Shown here: piece after piece, positions 55,337-64,000 of the stretch
How positions within the stretch are numbered: the stretch's first letter is position 1
How the letters are laid out: each line of letters begins with the position of its first letter
Assembly (NCBI GenBank): GCA_014529385.2
Contig: CM043962.1
Span: 125,822,470-125,886,469 of the forward strand
From: Adiantum capillus-veneris
Taxonomy: Eukaryota; Streptophyta; Polypodiopsida; Polypodiales; Pteridaceae
Direction: 5' to 3'
DNA: 64,000 bases
Notes under the pieces: model-generated
What the model was told of the DNA's origin: nothing
Database searches by the model: none
The model's input: only the letters and a program-made list of their open reading frames with translations
Program-made: the position numbers and the translations under genes

Positions 55337-56056
55337 TCATAGAGTTGGAATTAAAAACTCTATGGGTAATATAGCATTTAGGCCAAACACCATGTTGTAC
55401 GGTGTTGTTCCTATTGATGTTTTGTAAGCTACCCTATATGCCCATAGTGTTGAGTGTAGCTGCTGATCCCAGTCTGTCCTTGACTCTGATACAATTTTAG
55501 TGAGAACCGTGCATAGTGTTTTATTTGTGGCCTCAGCTTGTCCATTTGCCTGTGGATGATATGGAGCATATTTTCTATGTATGACCATGAATTCCTCTAG
55601 TAGATATTCAATGACTTCATAAAGAAAATGTGTTCCTTAATCACTGACAATTTCTATTGGTAATCCGTATCATACAAAGACATTCTCATACAAAAATTGT
55701 GTAGTGGTTCTTGCGTCTGCTTTTTGTGTTGCCTTGGCTTCCGTCCATTTTGTGAAATAGTCCGTAGCCACAATGATATATTGGGTATGGGTGCGAAATG
55801 CAGGGGGTGAAATAGGCCCCACAAAATCAATGCCCCATTTTGTAAATGCCCTTGCTCCCATCATTGACGGTAGTGGCATCTCATCTCTCTTTATCGGCAC
55901 CTTGGTGCGTTGACATGCGTCACAATGCTTTACGAATTCCTCAGCATCCATATGCAATGTAGGCCACCATATTCCTGCGGTTAAGACAATTTTTGCCGTC
56001 TTATCGCCTGAAAAATGGCCTCCACTTATGCCTCCATGTGCGTGTTCTAGAATCAA
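55337..56056 (-). pseudogene. pol: Element 2 integrase: second zinc module and catalytic core
   Basis: The HHCC module has AHGGISGGH and HCDAC. The core has WGIDFVGPIS, IEIVSD (then TAA where Gln is expected, before GTHF) and GQAEATNKTL, giving the D, D, E triad. TGA at 55670 lies before YGLP, where Arg is expected. HPQANGQAE and TPYNMVFG are typical of Ty3 integrases. It would insert the DNA copy into the genome. Confidence 0.85.
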
Positions 56057-56104
56057 CAGGTATTCACTTTCACTTGCACAGATTCTAAGTTGATTGTCCT
56101 TTCC

Positions 56105-56509
56105 TCACTTATAGAGTTGGTTCCCAATTAAATTAAAGTCGCGAGCTTCCAGCTCTATAGCCCTTTTCCATGCTTTTGTTATGTTTTCAGGAAATGTCCT
56201 TGTTGTTAAGAAATCAATGATATATTGACTCCATGCACGTGCAATGTTTACCTGAAACAATGTTGCGTGATCCACTGGTCGTTTGGCACTACATATAGTA
56301 CAATTGTTAACATAAGCATGTGTGTCAACATACATAGTTGGCCAATAAATCCCTAATTGTTTTAGTCTCTGGTGTGTTTTCATTGTTGAACAATGAAATG
56401 CACAATCCTGGACATGTGCTTCTTCAAGATAACACTCGAACTCCTCCGGATTTATACATAATCGTAGAATCTGGTCCGATCCTAGATGACACAGTCTTCC
56501 TGCAATCAA
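56105..56509 (-). pseudogene. pol: Element 2 integrase: extra upstream zinc-binding module
   Basis: Between RNase H and the normal integrase there is a first HHCC module: EEAHVQDCAFH (H-x6-H) and NNCTIC (C-x2-C), with LGIYWPTMYVDTHAYV between, just as IWWPTLHMDAEEFV lies in the second copy. The preceding LRLCINPEEFECYLEEAH also parallels LRICASESEYLLILEHAH. After it comes the WSQYIIDFLTT linker that normally precedes a single module. Both copies keep all four metal ligands. Element 1 has only one. Confidence 0.75.
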
Positions 56510-56524
56510 CTGGAAGTTTTTTGT

Positions 56525-57355
56525 TTATCGAATTGTGTGTTGTTTGGATCTGTCTTCCTTGCTATCAAACCTACCTCCAAAGGAAAGAATGCTAACAATT
56601 TCTTGAGACCATTTGGGTATCATTTCAATATTGAAAAGATAAGCGTTAGGTATGTCATCATCTACTCCTTCAAGAGCTTCCCCGTTTTGTAGCCTTGAAA
56701 GATGATCCACCCGTAGATGTGTTTTACCCTTTTTGACCACCACTGTGAAATCAAACTCTAGAAATATAATAAACCAGCGTATAATTCTCCCGGTATTGCA
56801 TGGTTTATTTACCAGATACAAAAGAGCTTGATGATCTGTGAAGAACATAAATTTGTTTGCGAGCAAATAATGCCGAAATTTCTTTACAGCATAAATCATC
56901 CCTAACCCCTCTCTTTTAATGGTTGTGTAGTTCTTTTTTGCACTGTTTAACTGTCGGCTTGCATAACAAACTGAGAAATCCATTGCTCCGTCTCCAGGTT
57001 GAGCCAGAATACTCCCGATTGCATATGCAGATGCATCAATGTGAACATGGAATATCTTTTCCCAATCTGGTGCCTTAAGTACAAGTGCTGATACAAGGTT
57101 TTCCTTAAGCTTTTGGAATGAAGTTTCACACTCCTCAGTCCATTCGAAACTGACTAACAAACGATACAGAGGTTTTGCGATGACTGCATACATATATATG
57201 AATCTTCGATAATATCCGCAGTGTCCCATGAAGAATTGCACTTGTTTCGCGTTAGTAGGCCTAGGCAAGTCTAGTATGACTTTGATTTTGTCTAAGTCAG
57301 TGGTTATGCCATTTCTTGAGACAATGTGTCCTAAGATGCGGCCTTGCCTAACCAT
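56525..57355 (-). pseudogene. pol: Element 2 RT thumb/connection and RNase H
   Basis: GHIVSRNGI, MGHCGYYRRFI and FEWTEECETSFQKLK are RT thumb and connection. RNase H has HVHIDASAYAIG, YASRQLNSA, NYTTIKREGLGMIYAVKKFRHYLL, TDHQALLYLVN and VDHLSRLQNG, the usual Ty3 set with D, E and D present. A frame change separates it from the RT palm upstream. Confidence 0.9.
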
Positions 57356-58142
57356 AAGAATGCACTTTTTCGGGTTAAGATAGATTCGATATGTTCTGCA
57401 CTTCTCAAATGTAAATGGTCAATATGTTCCTCTCGTAGAAGAGAGTATACACAAAGATCATCCATATATATTTCTAAGAATATTCTCAGATATTCTTTGA
57501 ACGCATGCGTCATTAACCTCTGAAAGGTAGCTGGTGCATTGGTTAAGCCAAAAGGCATAACCCTATATGCATATATTCCCCATTCTGTGGTAAACGTTGT
57601 TTTGTGTTGATCTTCTATTGCAATTGCCAGTTGGTTATACCCTGAAAACCCATCTAGAAAGGAATAGGCCGTTTCCCGGCCACCCTCTCAAGTACATGTT
57701 CTGTGATCGTCAAGGGATAATTATCCTTTATGGTAGTTGCATTTACCTTTTTGAGGTTCACGCACACTCGCAACTTTTCGTTCTTTTTGGGGACAACCAC
57801 AATGGGCGACACCCAATCTGTATGCTCGATTTCATAGATGAATTCAGCATCCATCAGCTTGTCAATCTCTTCTTTGATTTGTTTAGCAAATGTGTCATTA
57901 TATGTAAAAGGACGTTGTTTGCTAGGTTTAGCATGTGATTTCTAAGGAATTGTATGTTGGCATATCGATGGATCAACTCCTTTGAGGTCTTTGTAGGACA
58001 ATGCAAACACATCTTTATACTTCTTGAGAAGTTGTGTTAACAGTTCTTCTTCTTCAGGCTCTAAATCAGTTGCGATATAGACCGGATAAGGCTTTTCACC
58101 TGGTTCAACGAGGTATATCCGTTTTTGCATTTTCCGGCCCAT
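57331..58142 (-). pseudogene. pol: Element 2 reverse transcriptase fingers and palm
   Basis: The pre-RT linker ends SICQHTIP, then TAG at 57942. DWVSPIVVVPKKN, LRVCVNLKKVNATT, VLERVAG, SFLDGFSGYNQLA (after a one-base shift near 57660), FGLTNAPATFQRL and YMDDLCVYS follow, the last being the intact catalytic YxDD. Another shift near 57400 leads to the thumb. VNLKK has N where D is usual in VDLKK. Confidence 0.9.
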
Positions 58143-59374
58143 CGTAAGATTCTTGATTTATTCTTTCCCTGACTGGTGGTGTCATTATTATTTTTCTGTC
58201 GTGGATGGTGAATTTCCGATAGTGTGATGATACATTCATGTTCCTTTTTCTGACTCCTCCTTACCATCACTTTCTCCCTCAGTAGTCCATACCTCTCGTA
58301 AAGACCGTTTTAGTTCTTGGTATTTCTTTTTACGCTCCAATTTGGTCCACTCTGGGTCTTTTGTTGTTTCTTGTTTTGATTTTTGAGATTTTCTTGATTT
58401 TGTTTCTGTTTTAGCTTTCCGTACTTGTTTTATTTCCTCTTGCGTCCATTCCCTTCACACTCTCGGGAATCTTCCTGATATTTGGTCTTTTACACAATCC
58501 TTTGCTTTGACAAGCATTAGATAGTGAGTTTTAACTTTTATCCTGGGCATCAGGTTCTCTCTCATTTTTTTTTCTGCTCGTTTTCTCCTATAGCATTCCT
58601 GGCGTCTAGGGTGCTGAATGGCAAAATCATAAAACTTGATATTCGCTGTTTTCTCTCCACGCTCGCTTGAGCTGTCTGAACACTCATTATCTGCATCGTT
58701 ATTTACCTCCAGATGCTCAGAGGAGTTATAAAACTCTTCTTGTTCTGGTGGTGCTACAATCTCATCTCCTCCTGGTATAAGGCTTACCATGTAATAGGGT
58801 AGCACATCATAGCCATCCTTATCGCAAATTTTTGTCGTTGGAGTATCTGTAATGGTACAGACATCCAATGTTGCTAGTATGTGTTCCCATTCCAGAAGTT
58901 CCAAGGCATCTTCAGAAAAAGGTTCCAGAATATAATCCTTGTCCTCAATAGCTCTTTCTAAGACACATTCCTCTCTTTTTAAGCTCCCACAATGTGAAGC
59001 TCCGCACATCCATAGCTCTTTTTGTTGCCCTAACCATGCTGGGAGTTCGGACCCTGCCAATGTAGCTAAATCAAAATCTTCCACCGGTGTCTGTTCACAT
59101 CTTTGTAACTATGGTCTTTCAGGTGTATTTTGGTTGTTGTCTCGCCATGTGTGACGTATATGTGGTCGTAACCCCAATCTTGGACCATCTTTAATTGTCT
59201 CATGAATGGTCTTCCCAAGATGATCTCGTAATTATTCTTTTTGTCAAAATCGACTATTGTAAACGTATGCTCATACTCGATTCCGCACGAGGTGACAATT
59301 ACTTTTTCTAAGAGTCCTAGAGGCTTTTCCATGAACCCATCTACCAATTGAAATTTCATTCTGGTAGCTCTCAA
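58143..59374 (-). pseudogene. Element 2 PR1 second half and PR-RT linker
   Basis: 59374-59066 holds the rest of PR1: LGLLEKVIVT (flap side) and YEIILGRPFMRQLKMVQDW. After a one-base shift near 59080, a linker of about 210 codons follows (59084-58455; DLATLAGSELPAWLGQ, acidic middle, Arg/Lys-rich end with RRQECYRRKRAEKK). Element 1 has an equivalent acidic then basic linker. No domain is recognised in the linker. Confidence 0.7.
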
Positions 59375-59395
59375 AGCCGATTTTCCCCATTTTTT

Positions 59396-60316
59396 CTAGA
59401 TTTCCTTGGTGGCGATAGCGACTCCTGCTCCACTGTCAAGAATAGCTTTGGAAACTACTCCTTGGAATTCTACTGGTAGCGTGGTGTTTCCATCTTCTCC
59501 CTCATAATATTCTCCAACCTTGTTGAAAGGTACTGGCCTAGTGTTTAGTTGAGGCTTGTCCAATTCTTTGATCCCTTCTTGAAGCTTCGAGGTGGGTTCT
59601 TTCACTCCAAATTTTTCTAAGCATTTGCCTACGGTGGTCCACATGTTTAGTCATCGCTTCAGGAGTTTGGCTAATGTGATTGTGCATGCCATAGGGGTGG
59701 ACAATAACTCAATCAACCCTTGTGAATCCATCATTCTGTTAGAAAAAAGTCTTTGAGATGGGATTGCTCTCACCTCAGACTTGGCTTCATACTCTCTTAG
59801 GTAAGAGGGTAGAGTTTTTAGCGAGTCTGGCTGGCTGTGCCCCAAACTAATTGATCCTTGGTCTCCCCCTTGTGAATGCATATCAAAATTCATTTGTGAT
59901 CTTGCCTCAAATTCTTCAATAGGAGGTAAGATCTCATTTTTCTCTTTTATCGTACTATTCATGTGGTAACTCACCCTGTTAGCTTCATTGGCATCATGGA
60001 TTTGCTTCCACAGGTCATCTAGACCGTTACAATCCCTACCCATTTCTACCAATGTTTTAAGCTGGAACCCCTCACTTGTCTCACCTGTTGTATTTGGCAC
60101 TATGATAGACTCTCCCCTAAACTCAGAGGCATTCGTGAGTCTTTCCTTCGTTTCTACTTGTTTCTCTAAAGTTGGTTTGATAGGGGTTGGAGCTGGTACT
60201 TCATGCCAACTTACAGGTTTACCAAGCGGGTTTTCTATCAAGGATTGATCTGTTTCAATCATCTTTCGACACATTTCCAACCTCTGTTTTTCTATTTCAG
60301 CATATGGATAAGTCAT
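59396..60316 (-). pseudogene. pro: Element 2 Gag C-terminal linker and PR1 active site
   Basis: 60316-59651 is a Glu/Lys-rich linker (EIEKQRLEMCRKM, LPSYLREYEAKSE) ending at TGA 59651. 59644-59396 holds FNKVGEYYEGEDG and the active site ILDSGAGVAIATKEI, ending at TAG 59396 where Trp is likely. This D-S-G is intact. The same FNKVGxYxEGD pattern precedes PR1 in element 1. Confidence 0.8.
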
Positions 60317-61376
60317 CCATCTTTGCTCTTGGGTTTGGTTGTTTTGAGTTTGGCTTCGTAAGCTTTTAAAAGTGCGTCTAACTGCTCATTTACCTTTTCT
60401 GCCAACATCGATCCTCCTGATCCTGCACTTTTAGGTTCTGTTATTTCCTTGGATACTATGGTTGCCGCAGTGTGTGAGCTTAGACTAGCTAGATCCTCTA
60501 ACCGCTCTAATCTATCCTTTGTGTGTTTTAACTCCTCGAATAGAGCCGTTTGCTCTCGTTCTCTCCTGGCTTTCATACGCGCCTTTCTAGCTTTCCAAGT
60601 GCTTCTATGATTCTTTACTTTTGAACTTGGGGCATCGGTTTTTGGCTCTTCAATTATGGGTTCGTTCGTCATTCTTTGAGCTTGGGCTCGTGTCACTGCC
60701 TGAATAGGTATTATTGTCTCGTTTTCTGACCCTCCACTGGAAGGCACTGCTTCCAGAATGTTCAAGGTAGTTTTTGCTCCTTTGCCCGGATTCTTAGGGC
60801 AATCAGGAATTAAATGAGTAATTCCACACTCGGTGCAATATGCGTTGACTCTAATGATTTCATCATGAGGACAGTCTCTTAGCCAATGGTCTCCACCACA
60901 CTTGTAGCAGGGTCCCTTAGGTTGTTGAGGTGCTCCTTGAGTTACTCTTTGTTGGTATGCATGTCTCTGTCCTCCCATGCCTCCGTTGGCTATGAACAAC
61001 AATGTTCATTCATCCAAGCTATATCTTCCTTCTCTTGCTACCTATGCAGCTGTTGGTGGTCCTGCACTTCCTATCATGCTTTATGGTTCTGGCGTTGGGG
61101 GTTCTTTCGGTGGATAATAGACAGAATTTGTAGCATATCCATTGGGATCTTCATAATATGCATGCATACGCACCAAAGCCTTCTCTTTTAGTTCAGTTAC
61201 TGCTGGTGTGTATCTTATGCCGACTGGTCATAATCCTGATAGGGGTGGTTGTTGCCCCAACACTGGTTGTGGTCTTTCTACACCTACAGGTCCTGGTAGG
61301 TTGCCTGCTTGATACCGAGGCATCGGTGGAAGTTGAGGAGATGCTACCTGAGCCTGGGGAGCATAAGGTCGTTCTC
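60313..61376 (-). pseudogene. gag: Element 2 nucleocapsid part of Gag
   Basis: A Pro/Gln-rich stretch (61376-61009) with stops at 61228, 61081, 61042 and 61006 leads to two CX2CX3HX4C knuckles (CYKCGGDHWLRDC and CTECGITHLIPDC) near 60915 and 60840. A basic helical region (ARKARMKARREREQTALFEEL) and a coiled end follow. All four stops fit CGA, CAA or CAG changed by C to T. The knuckles would bind genomic RNA. Confidence 0.85.
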
Positions 61377-63233
61377 TCACATACCCCTTGTTATAATAAC
61401 ATTCCTCCTCCCCATGGTTTGTCCATTTTTGTTCAATAGCACACCACTTGGGCTGTTTAGCCTGAGGTCGTACAAGTTAATCTTTTTTAGCACTTTCTCT
61501 ACAAGCTGCTCATGGCTTACAACTACTTCTCCTTTCGGTGTTGTCTTAGCGGACTTGCTTCCACTTTGTTGTGAGGATGAATCGTCGTCAAGATCCTTCA
61601 ATTCACCCTCCTTGTAGACTGCACAATTGTCTACAAGGTAAAGAGCCTCCTTAGTTAACTCATTTAACGTCGTGCTCCTCTTCATATGTAAATCCTTCTG
61701 GAGATATGCATTCCTCAGTCCTTGGATAAATATAAGCATAAGTCTGGACTGAGTTGGCAGTTCTTCCACATGGCAGAACTTAACATATCTTTTTAGTCGT
61801 AGGGCTGCCTTTCGCACAGATTCCCCATCTCTCTGTTTGAATTTATGGATTTGTGAGACTGTATTATGAGCCATCCCCCTTTGTGAGAATTCCTCAATAA
61901 ACTCGTCAAACACCTCCTCCATAGACTCAAAGTCTCTACGCTCCACAGAGTCAAACCAAGTAGCAGCATCCTCCTCTAGGGTTAGTCCAAACCCTGCAAA
62001 TTGGGTAGGGAAGTCTAACACCTCTTCAACTCTAATTACACGCACAAAGGCTGCTACATGATCTCTAGGATCTCTGTTTTCTGTGTATTTCTTGTTTACC
62101 CATTTTTGCACTTGAGAAGGTCTAATTCTACGATGGTCTACAAATATCATCATTGGATCTCCTCGTCCAAATCTATATACCTCCTTTGGCCTTCGGTAGT
62201 GGGCAGGTTCCTCTCCCAACAGTGCTCCTAAGCCGTAATTTCTAACGGTTCTTGCAAGAGATGGTTCATCTCTTCGAACTCGCTCTATGGGTGGTCTTCC
62301 AGGATTTGTTGACCCTTGAGTTTTTGGCTTACTCTCGCCTTGATACCATGAATAGAGTGGTGGTTCTTGTAAATCCCTTAGCCCTCGTGCGACTAGATAA
62401 CCATCTCGGTTTCGGTTTTGTTCTAATGTTGCACTTTGTCTAAGCCATGCCTGCAATGATGGTTGGGTTGCTGGTTGGTCCTGGTGGGTGAACATCTGTT
62501 GTCGGGTAGAATGTGAGGTCGCATCGTAATCTTCTGAAAATGGATTTGTCGATTTTCTAGGGGTGTAGGAAACCCTTGGCACTTCTTCGTGGACATATGT
62601 TGATACTTATGGAACTATTGCCCTTTCTACCTCCTCTGGGAGAATACGATTGTATTCTCGCCCGTACCTATCAACAAAAACAATATCCTTTCCCATAGAA
62701 ATTTCATAAGAGAATAAGTAAAGAACCTTGTTTTTGCTTAATTCGTTTGGGTAGGGTTCTTTGCATTGGAAATAAGAGACTATTCCCTTGCTCTCATGCT
62801 TGTAAATTCTCACATTCTCATTATGAGTAGAGACCCTGGTTGTTTTCTTATCATACATAAAAGGCGCTCCAGGTTGATTAATATCTGGAGGCGGTTCTTG
62901 AGTTTCTGAAACCATTTTTCCTTTTGCCATGTTATCTCCATATCTGTTGTAATCCTTAGGGTTACTAACTATCAGATAGTGGTTCCACTTTTCGTCTTGC
63001 AATCTATCTCCATCATCATAGACTCGAATTATTTCTAGTATCTGAGCAGGTATTTCTTCAATTCAAATACACTTGCGTCCTCGATAGTCAGAATAAACTA
63101 GGGCTCCCCTCGAGTTTTTTCCTTCTAAGAAGATTATAGTGAACTTAGAATCGTTCAAAGGATTTAGGGAGGTGCCTCCTCCTGGCATTGGTCCTTCATT
63201 GGTGAAACCTCTTGGCTGTTGACTACCCATCAT
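61377..63233 (-). pseudogene. gag: Element 2 Gag N-terminal and capsid domains
   Basis: The likely start is ATG 63233 (MMGSQQPRGF). An open stretch reaches further up to about 63431 but has a TAG at 63345. TGA 63063 and TAA 62607 interrupt the frame. The retrotransposon Gag domain is clear: RDPRDHVAAFVRV, FGLTLEEDAATWFDSV, FDEFIEEFSQR, FKQRDGESVRKAALRLKRYV and IFIQGLRNAYL, near 62080-61650. TGA 61377 results from a frame change just after the domain. Confidence 0.85.
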
Positions 63234-64000
63234 GAAGAAGGACTTATCGGATGAAGTGTCAGTATCACTACACTCCTCAATAATCGGTGCTAGTGGATCT
63301 AGCCTTGCTTGAGTTACACTCTCCTCGGTGGATACTAAGCTACCCTAATCACCTGCCACCTTTTGGTCTCTAAAATGTGTCTTTCTGATCTTAAATTCAT
63401 CAAGCTTAGCAATGCAACTTAACAAAAATCTAACCACTCACCTGGCAAAGGATCAGTTTCTGCACAACTTCTTGCTTTGCCGTTGAATATACCTGTATAC
63501 AAGCGTTTAATTTCGGCAATCAAATCAAATCATTTAACCACTAGAGGTGGTTTTAGTAATGATTGGTATAACTGGAGGGTTAACCTCAACCACTACTGTA
63601 TTTTATACACTTTTGATGTTCTTGATTAGGTATGCTAATCTGGAACTGTACTTCCCTCAGATGTTGGTCAATGTACCGGAAAAGTCCTAATTCCGTCTTT
63701 GCTCTGTAAAAAGGTCAAACAAGGTCCAAATTCACTTCTGAAAGAAGTTTTAGAACTCTTAAGTCAATTGGAACATCAGTGTATGTCCTCAGTCAGTTTT
63801 TCACTTCCCCTAAGCCCCAGTAGACATCCTACGCGTAGGATGTCTCCTGCTCTGTTTTGCTTGGTTTTGCACTATAGACTCCCCTTGATGTGTTGAGTCC
63901 ACAATTGTTTTTACTTTTTGATTTGGACACCTATAAGCTGGTCAATGGCTCAGAAATCTATTCCAGCAGCCTGATGTTGGTATGACCAGTCAAATCAACT
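63234..64000 (-). other. Element 2 leader region up to the window edge
   Basis: No primer site is visible, so the 5' LTR lies beyond the window. A perfect splice-donor consensus CAGGTGAGT (minus strand) is at 63436-63444. The 24-bp palindrome is at 63822-63845, and the flank includes TTTTGATTTGGACA as in the 51-52 kb monomers. Confidence 0.6.
63822..63845. promoter_or_regulatory. 24-bp palindrome copy upstream of element 2 gag
   Basis: AGACATCCTACGCGTAGGATGTCT is identical to the copy at 51077-51100 and lies about 590 bp upstream of the gag ATG. Palindromic form and placement upstream of a gene suggest a dimeric protein-binding site; this is inference. Confidence 0.6.

Larger units (their letters stand above)
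46533..64000 (-). mobile_element. Element 2: giant Ty3/gypsy retrotransposon, 5' LTR outside the window
   Basis: Reading the minus strand from the right edge: leader with one palindrome, Gag, zinc knuckles, PR1, RT, RNase H, duplicated integrase zinc module, integrase core, PR2, W-P-K tail, purine tract, spacer with palindrome array, coiled-coil accessory gene, polypurine tract, 3' LTR. It exceeds 17.4 kb inside the window. Many stops and frameshifts show it is inactive. The 5' LTR and primer site are not between 63450 and 63820, so they lie beyond 64000. Insertion into the TNP2 gene is inferred from the abutting left boundary. Confidence 0.85.

Overview
The window looks like nuclear DNA of a land plant: Ty3/gypsy and Ty1/copia LTR retrotransposons with plant-type tRNA primer sites, a CACTA (TNP2) transposase, hAT-like MITEs, Helitron-like ends, and one host gene of the plant DUF599 membrane-protein family with a normal GT-AG intron. 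The very high density of long (GA/CT)n and (GT/CA)n arrays and the unfamiliar retroelement lineage would fit a large, repeat-rich genome, perhaps a non-flowering plant, but the species cannot be fixed from sequence alone.

Layout. 1-9.5 kb: intergenic DNA with GA/GT microsatellites, old MITE copies and small tandem duplications; no gene seen. 9,541-23,403 (+): a complete but decayed Ty3/gypsy element (element 1) with 5-bp target duplication TCCAA, 591/587-bp LTRs, a tRNA-Asp-like primer site, Gag-protease, RT-RNase H-integrase, a second protease-like domain after integrase, a Trp-Pro-Lys tail, and an intact 152-codon ORF before the 3' LTR. 23.4-35.4 kb: MITEs, segmental duplications, Helitron-like ends and a copia-type gag-only element (26,437-28,731, minus) nested in a MITE. 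35.4-37.4 kb: the DUF599 gene (+), preceded by a microsatellite-loaded inverted repeat. 37.4-43.1 kb: intergenic repeats. 43.1-46.52 kb: broken TNP2 transposase gene (minus). 46.53 kb to beyond the right edge: a giant Ty3/gypsy element (element 2, minus, more than 17 kb) whose 3' LTR abuts the truncated TNP2 gene.

Elements 1 and 2 share an unusual plan: Gag with several zinc knuckles, PR1, RT, RNase H, INT, then a second retropepsin-like domain (PR2) and a tail of repeated W-[VI]-P-K-like motifs, followed by a purine tract and an extra sense-strand ORF before the true polypurine tract and LTR. Element 2 also carries a duplicated integrase zinc-binding module, a coiled-coil accessory gene of roughly 1,070 codons, and a 285-bp-period array of a 24-bp palindrome upstream of that gene, with a further copy upstream of gag and a half-site in its LTR. 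Most stop codons in both elements and in the TNP2 gene lie where CGA, CAA or CAG would be expected, the pattern left by cytosine deamination of methylated DNA.
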